Source: Azonexus sp.
GTDB lineage: Bacteria; Pseudomonadota; Gammaproteobacteria; Burkholderiales; Rhodocyclaceae
DNA length: 64,000 nt
Assembly: GCA_030696345.1 (NCBI GenBank)
Contig: JAUYSK010000003.1
Span: 1 to 64,000 of the forward strand
Direction: 5' to 3'
In this document: positions 7,940-15,880 of the stretch, in pieces
Layout: each line of letters starts with the position of its first letter
Position numbering within the stretch: the first letter of the stretch is position 1
Made by a program: the position numbers and the translations under genes
Notes under the pieces: model-generated
What the model saw: the letters and a program-made list of their open reading frames with translations, nothing else
Databases searched by the model: none
What the model was told of the DNA's origin: nothing

Positions 7940-10264
7940 CTATTTGATGCAAACGGCCCGCACTTGCTTGATGTCGGTAATGCCCTGAAGAATCTTCTCG
8001 ATACCATCCATCTTCAAGGTGCGCATGCCTTCGTTCAAGGCGCAGGCAAGAATTTCCGCAACCCGGGCCTTTTCCTGAATCAGTTTCTTGACCGGGTCGG
8101 AGCCGACCAGCAATTCGTGCAGGCCGACGCGGCCCTTGTAGCCGGTATCGTTGCAGTTGGGGCAGCCCTTGGCGCGATAGAGCGTGAATTGCCCATCCTT
8201 GCCAAAGCGGCTGGACAACTCCTTTTGGATGGCATCAAGTGAGCCTGTCGGGTCTTTTTTCCAAGCGTCCGTATTGGTCAGCTCATCACAGTATTCGTGC
8301 AACAGCTGCTGAATTTCCTCTGGCCCTGGGTGATAGGCCACCTTGCAATCCTTGCACAGGCGCTTGCCGAGGCGCTGGGCGAGAATGCCAAGCAGGGCAT
8401 CGGAGAAGTTGAAGGGGTCCATGCCCATGTCGAGCAGGCGAATGATCGACTCGGGTGCCGAATTGGTGTGTAGCGTAGCGAAAACCAGATGCCCGGTCAG
8501 AGAAGCCTCGATACCGATACCAGTGGTTTCCGGATCGCGCATTTCACCAACCATGATGATGTCCGGATCGGCACGCAGGAAGGCCTTCATCACGGTCGCG
8601 AAATCGAGGCCTGCCTTTTTATTGACCTGGACCTGGCGCAGACCCTTCTGGGTAATTTCCACCGGGTCTTCGGCCGTCCATATCTTGGTTTCGGGCCGAT
8701 TGAGATGGCCAAGCACCGAATGCAGCGTCGTCGTCTTGCCGGAACCGGTCGGGCCGCAAACGAAGAACAGGCCGTAGGGCTTCTCGATACACCTGATCAG
8801 GTTGTCGCGATTGCGAGGCGAAAGCCCCAGTTGGTCAAGCTTGATCGGCTCGCCGGCTGCCAGGATGCGCATCACAACATCCTCGACACCACCTGCCGTC
8901 GGGATGGTGGCGACTCGCAGTTCGATATCCACCGGGCCATATTTCTTGAATTTGATCTTGCCGTCCTGCGGCTTGCGCTTCTCGGAAATATCGAGGTCGC
9001 ACATGATCTTCAGGCGGGTAATCAGGGCCGAACGATAGGAGGCAGGGATTTCGATGTAGTTGACCAGCGATCCGTCCTTGCGGAAACGGATCATGGTCTT
9101 GTCCTTGCCCGGCCTCGGCTCGATGTGAATATCGGAAGCACCCTGCTGATAGGCCTCGACGATAATCTTGTTCACCAGCCTGACCAGCTCGTTGTCCGAT
9201 GCCGCCGTCGCCTCATCGCCGACCTCACCGCCTTCCTCACTTTCGCCCATACCGGAGAGCAGGTCATCGACCGAGCCCATATCGGAAAGTGCCCCAAAAT
9301 ACTGGTCCACCGTAGCAGCGAACTCGCGTTGGGTGCTTACCCGGTAAATGATCTTGCTCTTGGGGAAGATGTTGTTGACCATCCGCGAACTGCGGACGCG
9401 CTCGGGGTCCGGCGCCATGACGACGAGCCCGGCGGTGGTGTCCTCAAGGGGCAACCAGCGGTTTTCGTCGACATATTCGCGCTTGATGTGGCGTAGCAGG
9501 TCGATCGGCTTGATCCGTTCAGCCTTGAATGGCTCATAGGGAACGCCGAAAAATTTGCCGAGTGCATCACCGATCGCTGCCGGTCTGACGCTGAACTCCT
9601 TGACCAGAACCTCTTCGAGATCACTCCCTTTCTGCCGGGCTGCACGTTGCGCCAGATCCATCTCGGCCGCCGCAAGCACACCATCAGCAACCAGATGGTC
9701 GTACTTTGAACGGGCGACAAAGGGCGCGTTACGGCGCTGAACGAAGGCGATGGCCATGGTTTTGGCCAGCTCGCCTGCCCCCTCCTGGACATCGACGGGA
9801 AACGATACATCCTGCCGGTGATTGATCAGTTGCAGAACGCCAAGCAGTTCACCCGCGCTATCAAGCACCGGCACGACCAGCATCTGCTTCGAACGATAGC
9901 CCGTCCTGCGGTCAACCTCCTTCAGGAACTGCATTTTCGGGCTGTATTGCTTGAGCTCGACTTCGTCGTAAACATCGCTGATATTGACGGGCGACTTGGT
10001 CGCCGCGACATAACCAGCGACGCTCTGCTCGGAAATCGGCAGCCGGATGTCCTTGAAGGAGTTCAGGCCTGTCTTGACCTTGGAGACGATGGACAGTTTG
10101 TCCTCACCAACGACGTAAATACTCAGGCGGTCGGCGTTGAACAGGTTGCAGATATCCTGCGATAACTCCAGCATGATCTCGTCAATATTGCTGGTAGCGT
10201 GAATTTTGTTGGTAACCGTCTGCAGATTTTTCAGAAACAGCAGACGACTGGCGACATCACTCAT
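7940..10264 (-). CDS. GAF domain-containing GspE/PilB-type ATPase
   Basis: About 774 residues. An N-terminal GAF domain (residues about 5-170) precedes a T2SSE/MshEN-like N-domain (about 185-320) and a full secretion-ATPase core: Walker A CGPTGSGKTTT, Asp box, Walker B MVGEMRDPET, His box, and a tetracysteine zinc site (CKDC then CPNC). Such hexameric ATPases drive type IV pili or type II secretion at the inner membrane. No pilin, secretin or platform gene is adjacent, so its machine must be encoded elsewhere. Start ATG 10264 follows GGAG and overlaps the upstream stop as ATGA. Coupling of a small-molecule sensor to a motor is inferred from the domain fusion. Confidence 0.87.
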   Translation of the reverse strand: MSDVASRLLFLKNLQTVTNKIHATSNIDEIMLELSQDICNLFNADRLSIYVVGEDKLSIVSKVKTGLNSFKDIRLPISEQSVAGYVAATKSPVNISDVYDEVELKQYSPKMQFLKEVDRRTGYRSKQMLVVPVLDSAGELLGVLQLINHRQDVSFPVDVQEGAGELAKTMAIAFVQRRNAPFVARSKYDHLVADGVLAAAEMDLAQRAARQKGSDLEEVLVKEFSVRPAAIGDALGKFFGVPYEPFKAERIKPIDLLRHIKREYVDENRWLPLEDTTAGLVVMAPDPERVRSSRMVNNIFPKSKIIYRVSTQREFAATVDQYFGALSDMGSVDDLLSGMGESEEGGEVGDEATAASDNELVRLVNKIIVEAYQQGASDIHIEPRPGKDKTMIRFRKDGSLVNYIEIPASYRSALITRLKIMCDLDISEKRKPQDGKIKFKKYGPVDIELRVATIPTAGGVEDVVMRILAAGEPIKLDQLGLSPRNRDNLIRCIEKPYGLFFVCGPTGSGKTTTLHSVLGHLNRPETKIWTAEDPVEITQKGLRQVQVNKKAGLDFATVMKAFLRADPDIIMVGEMRDPETTGIGIEASLTGHLVFATLHTNSAPESIIRLLDMGMDPFNFSDALLGILAQRLGKRLCKDCKVAYHPGPEEIQQLLHEYCDELTNTDAWKKDPTGSLDAIQKELSSRFGKDGQFTLYRAKGCPNCNDTGYKGRVGLHELLVGSDPVKKLIQEKARVAEILACALNEGMRTLKMDGIEKILQGITDIKQVRAVCIK

Positions 10265-11316
10265 GTTTTCTCCAGGACGCCCAGGCCACCCTGTAGCCAG
10301 CCAGCCTTGAACCCATGCTGAGCAAGCAGGAAAGCGGCGGCGGAGCTGCGCCGTCCGCTTTGGCAATAGACGATGTACTCGCGATTTTTGTCGAGCAGCC
10401 CCAGCGCGCTGCGAATTTCATTAAGCGGCAGGTTGATCGCCCCGGGCAAACCATCTTCGGTAAATTCGGCGGGGTAGCGCACATCGAGCCAGCTGGCTTT
10501 CCCGGCTGACACTCTTAGATCAGCATCAACGCGATCAACGGCGTGCAGCAACGGCGCCTGCAATAATTCGACGAAGTCCGGCTTGGCCAGACGCTGCAGT
10601 GCGCCGTCGGTTTTCATGGTGACCGAGGCATTCCGCCGGCAATCCGAAACCAGCGCCTCTTCACCAAAGGAGTCACCCGATTTCAACTCGGCCAGACACA
10701 TGTCGGTTCCGCCCAGACGCTTGGTCACCTCGCAGCGGCCTGACTCGATCAGATAATAATAATCGCCGGTCTCACCTTCGCGAATGATGGTCTGGCCGCG
10801 TTTGACCTTGATCCGCTCGAAGCGCTGCAGCAGTTCATGAATGTGCGCTGCCGGCAGTTGCGCCAGCGCGCTGGAAGTCAGCGCCTGCGCACTGAAGGCG
10901 CCGGTCATCGTGCTCCACTGGGCAGCATCGTCGTTGCCCTGCTGCGGCTTGCTCTCGGCGACCGAAGAGAGCTCGTCCCAGGTCATCATGATGTCAAGCA
11001 GATCAAAGTCGATCCGCAACAGTTCGATCGGCGTAACGGCCTTGCTGCTCACCGGCAGAACTGTCTTGTACCCGATCGGCCAATTGGCGATGTCGCAACC
11101 ACCCACCAGCAGCCGTACGCTCAGATCGGGCAGGACAATCTTCATCTCACCGGAGAGCAGGTAAATGAACTGGGCGACACCACTTTTCTCCTGCAGGGGG
11201 TCAGCGCCCAATGGCCATATCTCGGCCTGACACAGGCTGGCAAGCTCTTCCAGACGTAGCGATGACAGGCCGCGAATGGGCTCAAGCCGGGAAAGTATGT
11301 CGACAGTAAGGGCCAT
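10261..11316 (-). CDS. Tandem cyclic-nucleotide-binding domain / rhodanese fusion protein
   Basis: 351 residues. An N-terminal region (about 10-115) resembles a degenerate cyclic-nucleotide-binding domain. A second, better one follows (about 145-250), with the phosphate-binding-cassette-like stretch GDSFGEEALVSDCRRNAS. A C-terminal rhodanese domain (about 255-345) has the loop VYCQSGRRSS with a candidate catalytic Cys. There is no helix-turn-helix, so it is not a CRP-type regulator. It lies between a probable cAMP phosphodiesterase and the GAF-ATPase, so it is a natural candidate for the cAMP receptor of this operon (inference). The rhodanese part may transfer sulfur or serve only in protein contacts. 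Confidence 0.85.
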   Translation of the reverse strand: MALTVDILSRLEPIRGLSSLRLEELASLCQAEIWPLGADPLQEKSGVAQFIYLLSGEMKIVLPDLSVRLLVGGCDIANWPIGYKTVLPVSSKAVTPIELLRIDFDLLDIMMTWDELSSVAESKPQQGNDDAAQWSTMTGAFSAQALTSSALAQLPAAHIHELLQRFERIKVKRGQTIIREGETGDYYYLIESGRCEVTKRLGGTDMCLAELKSGDSFGEEALVSDCRRNASVTMKTDGALQRLAKPDFVELLQAPLLHAVDRVDADLRVSAGKASWLDVRYPAEFTEDGLPGAINLPLNEIRSALGLLDKNREYIVYCQSGRRSSAAAFLLAQHGFKAGWLQGGLGVLEKT

Positions 11317-12084
11317 TTAAAACTCGAAAATCTGGTTGTTTTGCAGCATCCGGGGCTTGAAGTCGCCGAGGCATTGCTCGATTTCTTCCATGGTCAGTTC
11401 AATCTGCCCTGGTTTGAGGTGGGTAATGTGAATTTCGCACTCCCGCTCAAGTTTCTGTAGTTCTGCCGCCAGCATATCCGGGCATAGGTGCTTGGAAAGC
11501 GTTGCCAGCCGCTGCTCGCGATTCGAAAAAGCGCATTCGATAATCAGGTGTTTCAGGTCGGGAATGCGGTTGACTGCCCGCCAGAAGGCATTGCAGATCC
11601 CGGTATCACCCGAGAAGACCAGGCTGGCAGCGCCGGAACTGACGTGATAGCCGACCGCCGGCACTGTATGCTCGACCGGCAGGGCGGTAAAACTGCGGCC
11701 ATCGAGCGTAACCGTCTGGCCTAGCTCAATCGCTTGGTAACGCATGAAGGGCTTTTCGGGATTGGGAACTTCGGAAAAATCCGGCCAGATTGCCCAGTTG
11801 AAAATATGATTGCGCAGGATGGTCAGGACAGCCTCGGTGCCATATACCGTCAGCGGTTTGTTGCGGCGATCCGCCACGGTATCGATCATCAGCGGCAAGG
11901 AGGCGATGTGATCGAGATGCGTATGGGTGATAAAGACATGATCGATCACTGCCAGTTCGGCAATCGAGAGATCAGCCACACCGGTACCGGCATCGATCAG
12001 GATGTCGTGATCGACCAGCAAGGAGGTGGTGCGCAGGTGCCTGCCACCGATACCGCCACTACAACCAAGAACGCGCAGTTTCAT
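11317..12084 (-). CDS. Metallo-beta-lactamase-fold hydrolase, probable class II 3',5'-cyclic-nucleotide phosphodiesterase
   Basis: 255 residues with the MBL metal motif ITHTHLDHIASLPL, a later VFSGDTG and a C-terminal HITHLKPGQ. The HxHLDH motif with the following hydrophobic pattern resembles class II cyclic-nucleotide phosphodiesterases (yeast PDE1 type) rather than beta-lactamases. The ATG at 12084 begins 2 bases after the adenylate-cyclase stop; an in-frame start at 12117 would overlap that gene. Position directly after a cyclase and before a cyclic-nucleotide receptor supports cAMP hydrolysis, but another phosphoester substrate remains possible. Confidence 0.8.
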   Translation of the reverse strand: MKLRVLGCSGGIGGRHLRTTSLLVDHDILIDAGTGVADLSIAELAVIDHVFITHTHLDHIASLPLMIDTVADRRNKPLTVYGTEAVLTILRNHIFNWAIWPDFSEVPNPEKPFMRYQAIELGQTVTLDGRSFTALPVEHTVPAVGYHVSSGAASLVFSGDTGICNAFWRAVNRIPDLKHLIIECAFSNREQRLATLSKHLCPDMLAAELQKLERECEIHITHLKPGQIELTMEEIEQCLGDFKPRMLQNNQIFEF

Positions 12085-12086
12085 GT

Positions 12087-14297
12087 CTATTTGGTCTGGT
12101 AAATTGTGACACCGCACCAGGATTCATCCGGCGGGCTAGCCCGCAAGGTGACGATGCGCTCCGCATACAACGAATACAGTCGACAACCCGGCGAGCGCTG
12201 GCTCAGATTGTAGAGTTGCAACTCTGCCTGATCCCAATCCTGCGCACGATAAAGCCGCAGGGCATGTTGCCACAGTTTCAGTTCTTCAAGGGTTGCTGCC
12301 GACAATTCCGCGGTCAGCCCGAGCGGTTCGTAGATTGCTACCGATTCATCCTTGCCTTTGACCTTGACCTTGTCGAGTTCCCGGAAGCTGACGTCAGGGA
12401 CACGTTCCCTGGTCAATTCGCCAACCACGATGCCAACACCGTATTCCTTGGTGATACCTTCCAGGCGAGAAGCCAGATTCACGGCATCGCCCATTACGGT
12501 GTATGCCTTGCGCACTGGCGAGCCCATGTCACCCACCGTCATCATGCCTGTATTCACCCCGATACCGATGTGCAGTTCTGGCCATCCCTTTGCCTTGAAT
12601 GGCTCGGCCAGGGTCTTGAGACGAGTCTGCATGTTGAGGGCGGTCAACAGCGCGTGACGGGCACTTTCCGGATCACTGACCGGCGCGCCCCAGAAAGCCA
12701 TGATGGCATCGCCGATATATTTGTCGAGCGTGCCCCGGTTGGCGCGGATCACATCGGTCATGGCACCAAGATAATCATTCATCAAATGGGTCAGTTCTTT
12801 GGGATCCATGCCTTCGGAGAGCGTCGTGAAGCTGCGGATGTCGGCAAAGATCACCGTAAGTTCCTCGTTGCGCCCCTCCATGCTGTAGCTTTCCGGATTT
12901 TTGGCCATCTCATCAACCAGTTCCGGCGGCACGTATTGCCCGAAAAGATCGGTAAACTGCCGCTTGGTGCGCGACTCGACAAAATAGCCCCAGGACATGT
13001 TGAATCCGTAGAGCAGCAAGGTCAGCAAGAGACCGGAAGCGACCGGCAGGACCAGATTTGCCGAATTCCACAGCCACATGCCGAAACCCAGCGTAACGCC
13101 CAGCGTTGCCAAAGCGAGCAAGGTTCCCCTCAACGGAGAAAGCAGGGGCAGCAACGCCACCAGCATGCCGCCGAAGAGCAAGATCTGCAGAACTTCGATG
13201 GCAAGTACGTAGCCCGGCTTTTCCTTGATTGTCCCGGCCAGCATGCCTGCAATCAGGTTGGCGTGCACTTCGACCCCGGGGTAAGCACCGCCAACCGGCG
13301 TCGCCCGCAAGTCCATCAGGCCGGGGGCGGTCGTACCAACCAGCACAACTCGCCCGGCAAGTTGCTCAGAAGACACACGCCCCTTCAACACGTCGACGGC
13401 TGAAATATAGGGGAAGCTGCGTTCATGCCCACGATAGGGAATCAGTGCCGAAACCTGCTCATCAACGGGAATATGGACACGCCCGCGCTCGCCTTCGACA
13501 TCCAGCCATTCGATCGTCTTTTCACCTTCGGGAAAGCCCGGCTTTATTTGGGCCTCACCAAGCACGTGGCGCAGCACAGCCAGCGAAAGCGCCTCATAGT
13601 ATTCGCCCTTGAACTCGACAATCAGAGGTACTCGCCTTGAAATGCCATCGAAATCAACTAGTGGATTGAAATGCCCGCTGCTGGCGACCGCCTGCTGCAG
13701 TTGCGGCAAATTTGCCCCGTAGCCAGCCCAGCTGACAAACGGTATGTCGCGACCGGCAAAGCTGCCCGCCGGAAACACCGGCGGTGGCAAAGTCCCTGCC
13801 TGCTGTGCGCTTTGAGTACCGGAAAAATAATAGCCGAGCACCACCGGCCTTCCGGTCAGTGTGTTGGCCAGAACACGGTCGTAATCGAGACTGGATCGCA
13901 ACTCGCCCAATGCGCGCTGAAAGCCGGGTTCGCCTTTGAGTTGCTGGCGCCCGATCGTTTCCAGCACCTTGAGCCCGGAACTGTCATCCGGCTCGGCAAA
14001 GACAACGTCGAAGCCAACAACCGCAACGTGATAGTCATCGGTCAAACGGCGAACCATTTCGGCCACCGTATTGCGCCCCCATGGCCAGCGCCCGACTTCC
14101 CCCAGACTTTTTTCGTCGATGTCGACGATGACGACTCGCTGATCAACGGTATTCGGCATGGAAAGCCGGACCCGAACATCATAAAGATAGGCGTCCAGCG
14201 CCGTTACGAAGGGAATCTGCCAGAGCCGGCCGACATGGCCGAGAAGAACCAGGACACATAGCGCGCCGAGGAGGAAGCGGATCAGGTGCTTTTTCAC
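12087..14297 (-). CDS. CHASE2 domain class III adenylate cyclase
   Basis: 736 residues. An N-terminal membrane anchor is followed by a large periplasmic CHASE2 sensor (about 30-350; note VVIVDIDEKSLGEVGRWPWG), three further membrane segments (about 355-440) and a cytoplasmic class III cyclase domain (about 475-650). Metal-binding Asp residues appear in FADIRSF and GDAIMAFWG. Lys in LDKYIGD and the stretch MGDAVNLASRLEG, with transition-state Asn and Arg, favour ATP as substrate and cAMP as product. It shares the CHASE2 input with the kinase at the head of the operon. The signal sensed is not known. Confidence 0.92.
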   Translation of the reverse strand: MKKHLIRFLLGALCVLVLLGHVGRLWQIPFVTALDAYLYDVRVRLSMPNTVDQRVVIVDIDEKSLGEVGRWPWGRNTVAEMVRRLTDDYHVAVVGFDVVFAEPDDSSGLKVLETIGRQQLKGEPGFQRALGELRSSLDYDRVLANTLTGRPVVLGYYFSGTQSAQQAGTLPPPVFPAGSFAGRDIPFVSWAGYGANLPQLQQAVASSGHFNPLVDFDGISRRVPLIVEFKGEYYEALSLAVLRHVLGEAQIKPGFPEGEKTIEWLDVEGERGRVHIPVDEQVSALIPYRGHERSFPYISAVDVLKGRVSSEQLAGRVVLVGTTAPGLMDLRATPVGGAYPGVEVHANLIAGMLAGTIKEKPGYVLAIEVLQILLFGGMLVALLPLLSPLRGTLLALATLGVTLGFGMWLWNSANLVLPVASGLLLTLLLYGFNMSWGYFVESRTKRQFTDLFGQYVPPELVDEMAKNPESYSMEGRNEELTVIFADIRSFTTLSEGMDPKELTHLMNDYLGAMTDVIRANRGTLDKYIGDAIMAFWGAPVSDPESARHALLTALNMQTRLKTLAEPFKAKGWPELHIGIGVNTGMMTVGDMGSPVRKAYTVMGDAVNLASRLEGITKEYGVGIVVGELTRERVPDVSFRELDKVKVKGKDESVAIYEPLGLTAELSAATLEELKLWQHALRLYRAQDWDQAELQLYNLSQRSPGCRLYSLYAERIVTLRASPPDESWCGVTIYQTK

Positions 14298-14316
14298 GGC
14301 GGGATTTCTGAAAAGA

Positions 14317-15018
14317 TCAGGCCTTCAGGAAAAACTCCATTTTTATCCCGGCAATTTCAATCACATCGTGATCTCCCAGCGGGTGCGCCTGAGCATCCAG
14401 CGTCTCGCCATTGACCACCGGGAATTGTCGACCTTCAACGTGCGTGATGAAATAGCCATGCGGCCGACGTGCAATCACTGCCACCTGCAAGCCGGGCTTG
14501 CCGAGGGTAGTCAGGGTCTTGGTCAGCTCCAGCTCCTTGCCTGCGTTGGGACCGTTAAGCAATTGGATGGCTGCGGCCGGAATGCTCGGCGCTGGCGGCG
14601 TCGGAGGAAGACCAATGTTGGAGCGGGTGGGCGAACCGGTCGGGGCAATCTGCATCTCCGAAGCCAGCTTGGCCATTCCCGGGCGCATCAGGGTGGTTTT
14701 CTCGAAATCCCCGACCTCTGCGCCGCGCTCGCCTTCTCCCATGTACTTCAACTTGTACTTGCCGAGTTCGATAACGTCGTTGTTACGGAGGATGTGCTTC
14801 TTGATCGCCTGACCATTGACCAGCGTTCCGTTGGTGCTGTTCAGGTCTTCAAGGAAGGAATCGTTCAGGATGGTGACGACCACGGCGTGCTCGCCGGAAA
14901 TCGCCAGATTGTCTATCTGAATGTCGTTTTGCGGCTTGCGGCCAATGGTCAGGCGCTCCTTGTTGAGCGCGATTTCCTTGAGCACCAGCCCGTCCATCGA
15001 AAGGATCAGTTTTGCCAT
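14317..15018 (-). CDS. FHA domain protein (two FHA-like domains)
   Basis: 233 residues. The N-terminal FHA domain (about 5-95) has the canonical phosphothreonine-binding set: IGRKPQNDI, SGEH and NSTNGTLVNG. A Pro-rich linker leads to a second FHA-like fold (about 150-233) that keeps VNG but lacks the clean GR and SxxH residues, so it may not bind phosphopeptide. It is encoded 15 bases after a PP2C phosphatase and shortly before a cyclase, and could link the kinase to the rest of the operon by reading Thr phosphorylation (inference). Confidence 0.87.
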   Translation of the reverse strand: MAKLILSMDGLVLKEIALNKERLTIGRKPQNDIQIDNLAISGEHAVVVTILNDSFLEDLNSTNGTLVNGQAIKKHILRNNDVIELGKYKLKYMGEGERGAEVGDFEKTTLMRPGMAKLASEMQIAPTGSPTRSNIGLPPTPPAPSIPAAAIQLLNGPNAGKELELTKTLTTLGKPGLQVAVIARRPHGYFITHVEGRQFPVVNGETLDAQAHPLGDHDVIEIAGIKMEFFLKA

Positions 15019-15033
15019 CTTGCCTTCCTCGTT

Positions 15034-15855
15034 TTACTTCAAGCAGGCCAGCAGCTTTTGCCACCAGCCTCTGGGCGAAGAATAGTCGCCCCGCACCTTG
15101 ACCAGAACAACCGAAACATTGTCCCGTCCGCCATTGTCATTCGCCAATTGCACCAGTTGCTCCGCTGCGAGTGCCAGATTGCCACCGAGCGTTTGCAAGG
15201 TGAGAGCAATTTCATTGTCATCAACCATGTCATTCAGGCCGTCCGAACAGAGCAGCAATATATCGCCGGACTGGACATCATAGGCGTGAATTTCTGTCTC
15301 TACATCAGGATCTACACCGAGTGCTCGCGTCACCAGATTCTTGTTTTGCGAATAGCGGGCCTCTTCGGGGGTAATCATGCCACTATCAAGCTGCTCCTGC
15401 AAAAGGGAATGATCGCGAGTCAATTGTTCCAGAGCATCGTGGCGCAACCTGTAAAGGCGCGAGTCACCAAGATGCGCAACACTTACCCGATTGTCGTAGA
15501 ACCAGGTCAAGACCAGCGTCGTTCCCATCCCGGCGTATTGCGGCTGACTTTGGGCGGCATTGAAGATGGCCGAGTTGGCGGCCGCGACCTCGCCAGCGAT
15601 ATGTCTTTCCGCAAACCCGGTGTCGCAAAACCCTTCCGAACGATCGGAACGGGTTGGAATAAAACGGGAGAAATTGGTGGAGAGCAAAGTTGTCGCCATG
15701 CCGCTTGCGACCTCGCCCGCGTTATAGCCACCCATGCCATCTGCCAGTATCGCAATGCCCAATTCGGCATCAGCAAAGACGGCATCTTCGTTATGCGAAC
15801 GGACCATGCCCGGATCGGTGCGAACGACCATCTCCAGAGCCTCTGAAAGTTTCAT
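15034..15855 (-). CDS. PP2C-type Ser/Thr protein phosphatase
   Basis: 273 residues with the PP2C metal and catalytic motifs: VRSHNEDAVF, LADGMGGYNAGE, LLLCSDGLNDMV and GGRDNVSVVLV. It is a soluble bacterial Stp1/PrpC-type enzyme that should reverse phosphorylation by the kinase encoded 25 bases upstream. Gene order kinase-phosphatase-FHA is a classic Ser/Thr phosphorylation module. Confidence 0.93.
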   Translation of the reverse strand: MKLSEALEMVVRTDPGMVRSHNEDAVFADAELGIAILADGMGGYNAGEVASGMATTLLSTNFSRFIPTRSDRSEGFCDTGFAERHIAGEVAAANSAIFNAAQSQPQYAGMGTTLVLTWFYDNRVSVAHLGDSRLYRLRHDALEQLTRDHSLLQEQLDSGMITPEEARYSQNKNLVTRALGVDPDVETEIHAYDVQSGDILLLCSDGLNDMVDDNEIALTLQTLGGNLALAAEQLVQLANDNGGRDNVSVVLVKVRGDYSSPRGWWQKLLACLK

Positions 15856-15880
15856 CTAGAATATTCCTCAAAGGCAGTCA

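Noticed and set aside
12216..13403. A 395-codon + strand frame opposite the adenylate cyclase (similar ones at 8489-9496 and 14368-15846)
   Set aside because: Antisense shadow of well-supported genes, with no domain or ribosome site.
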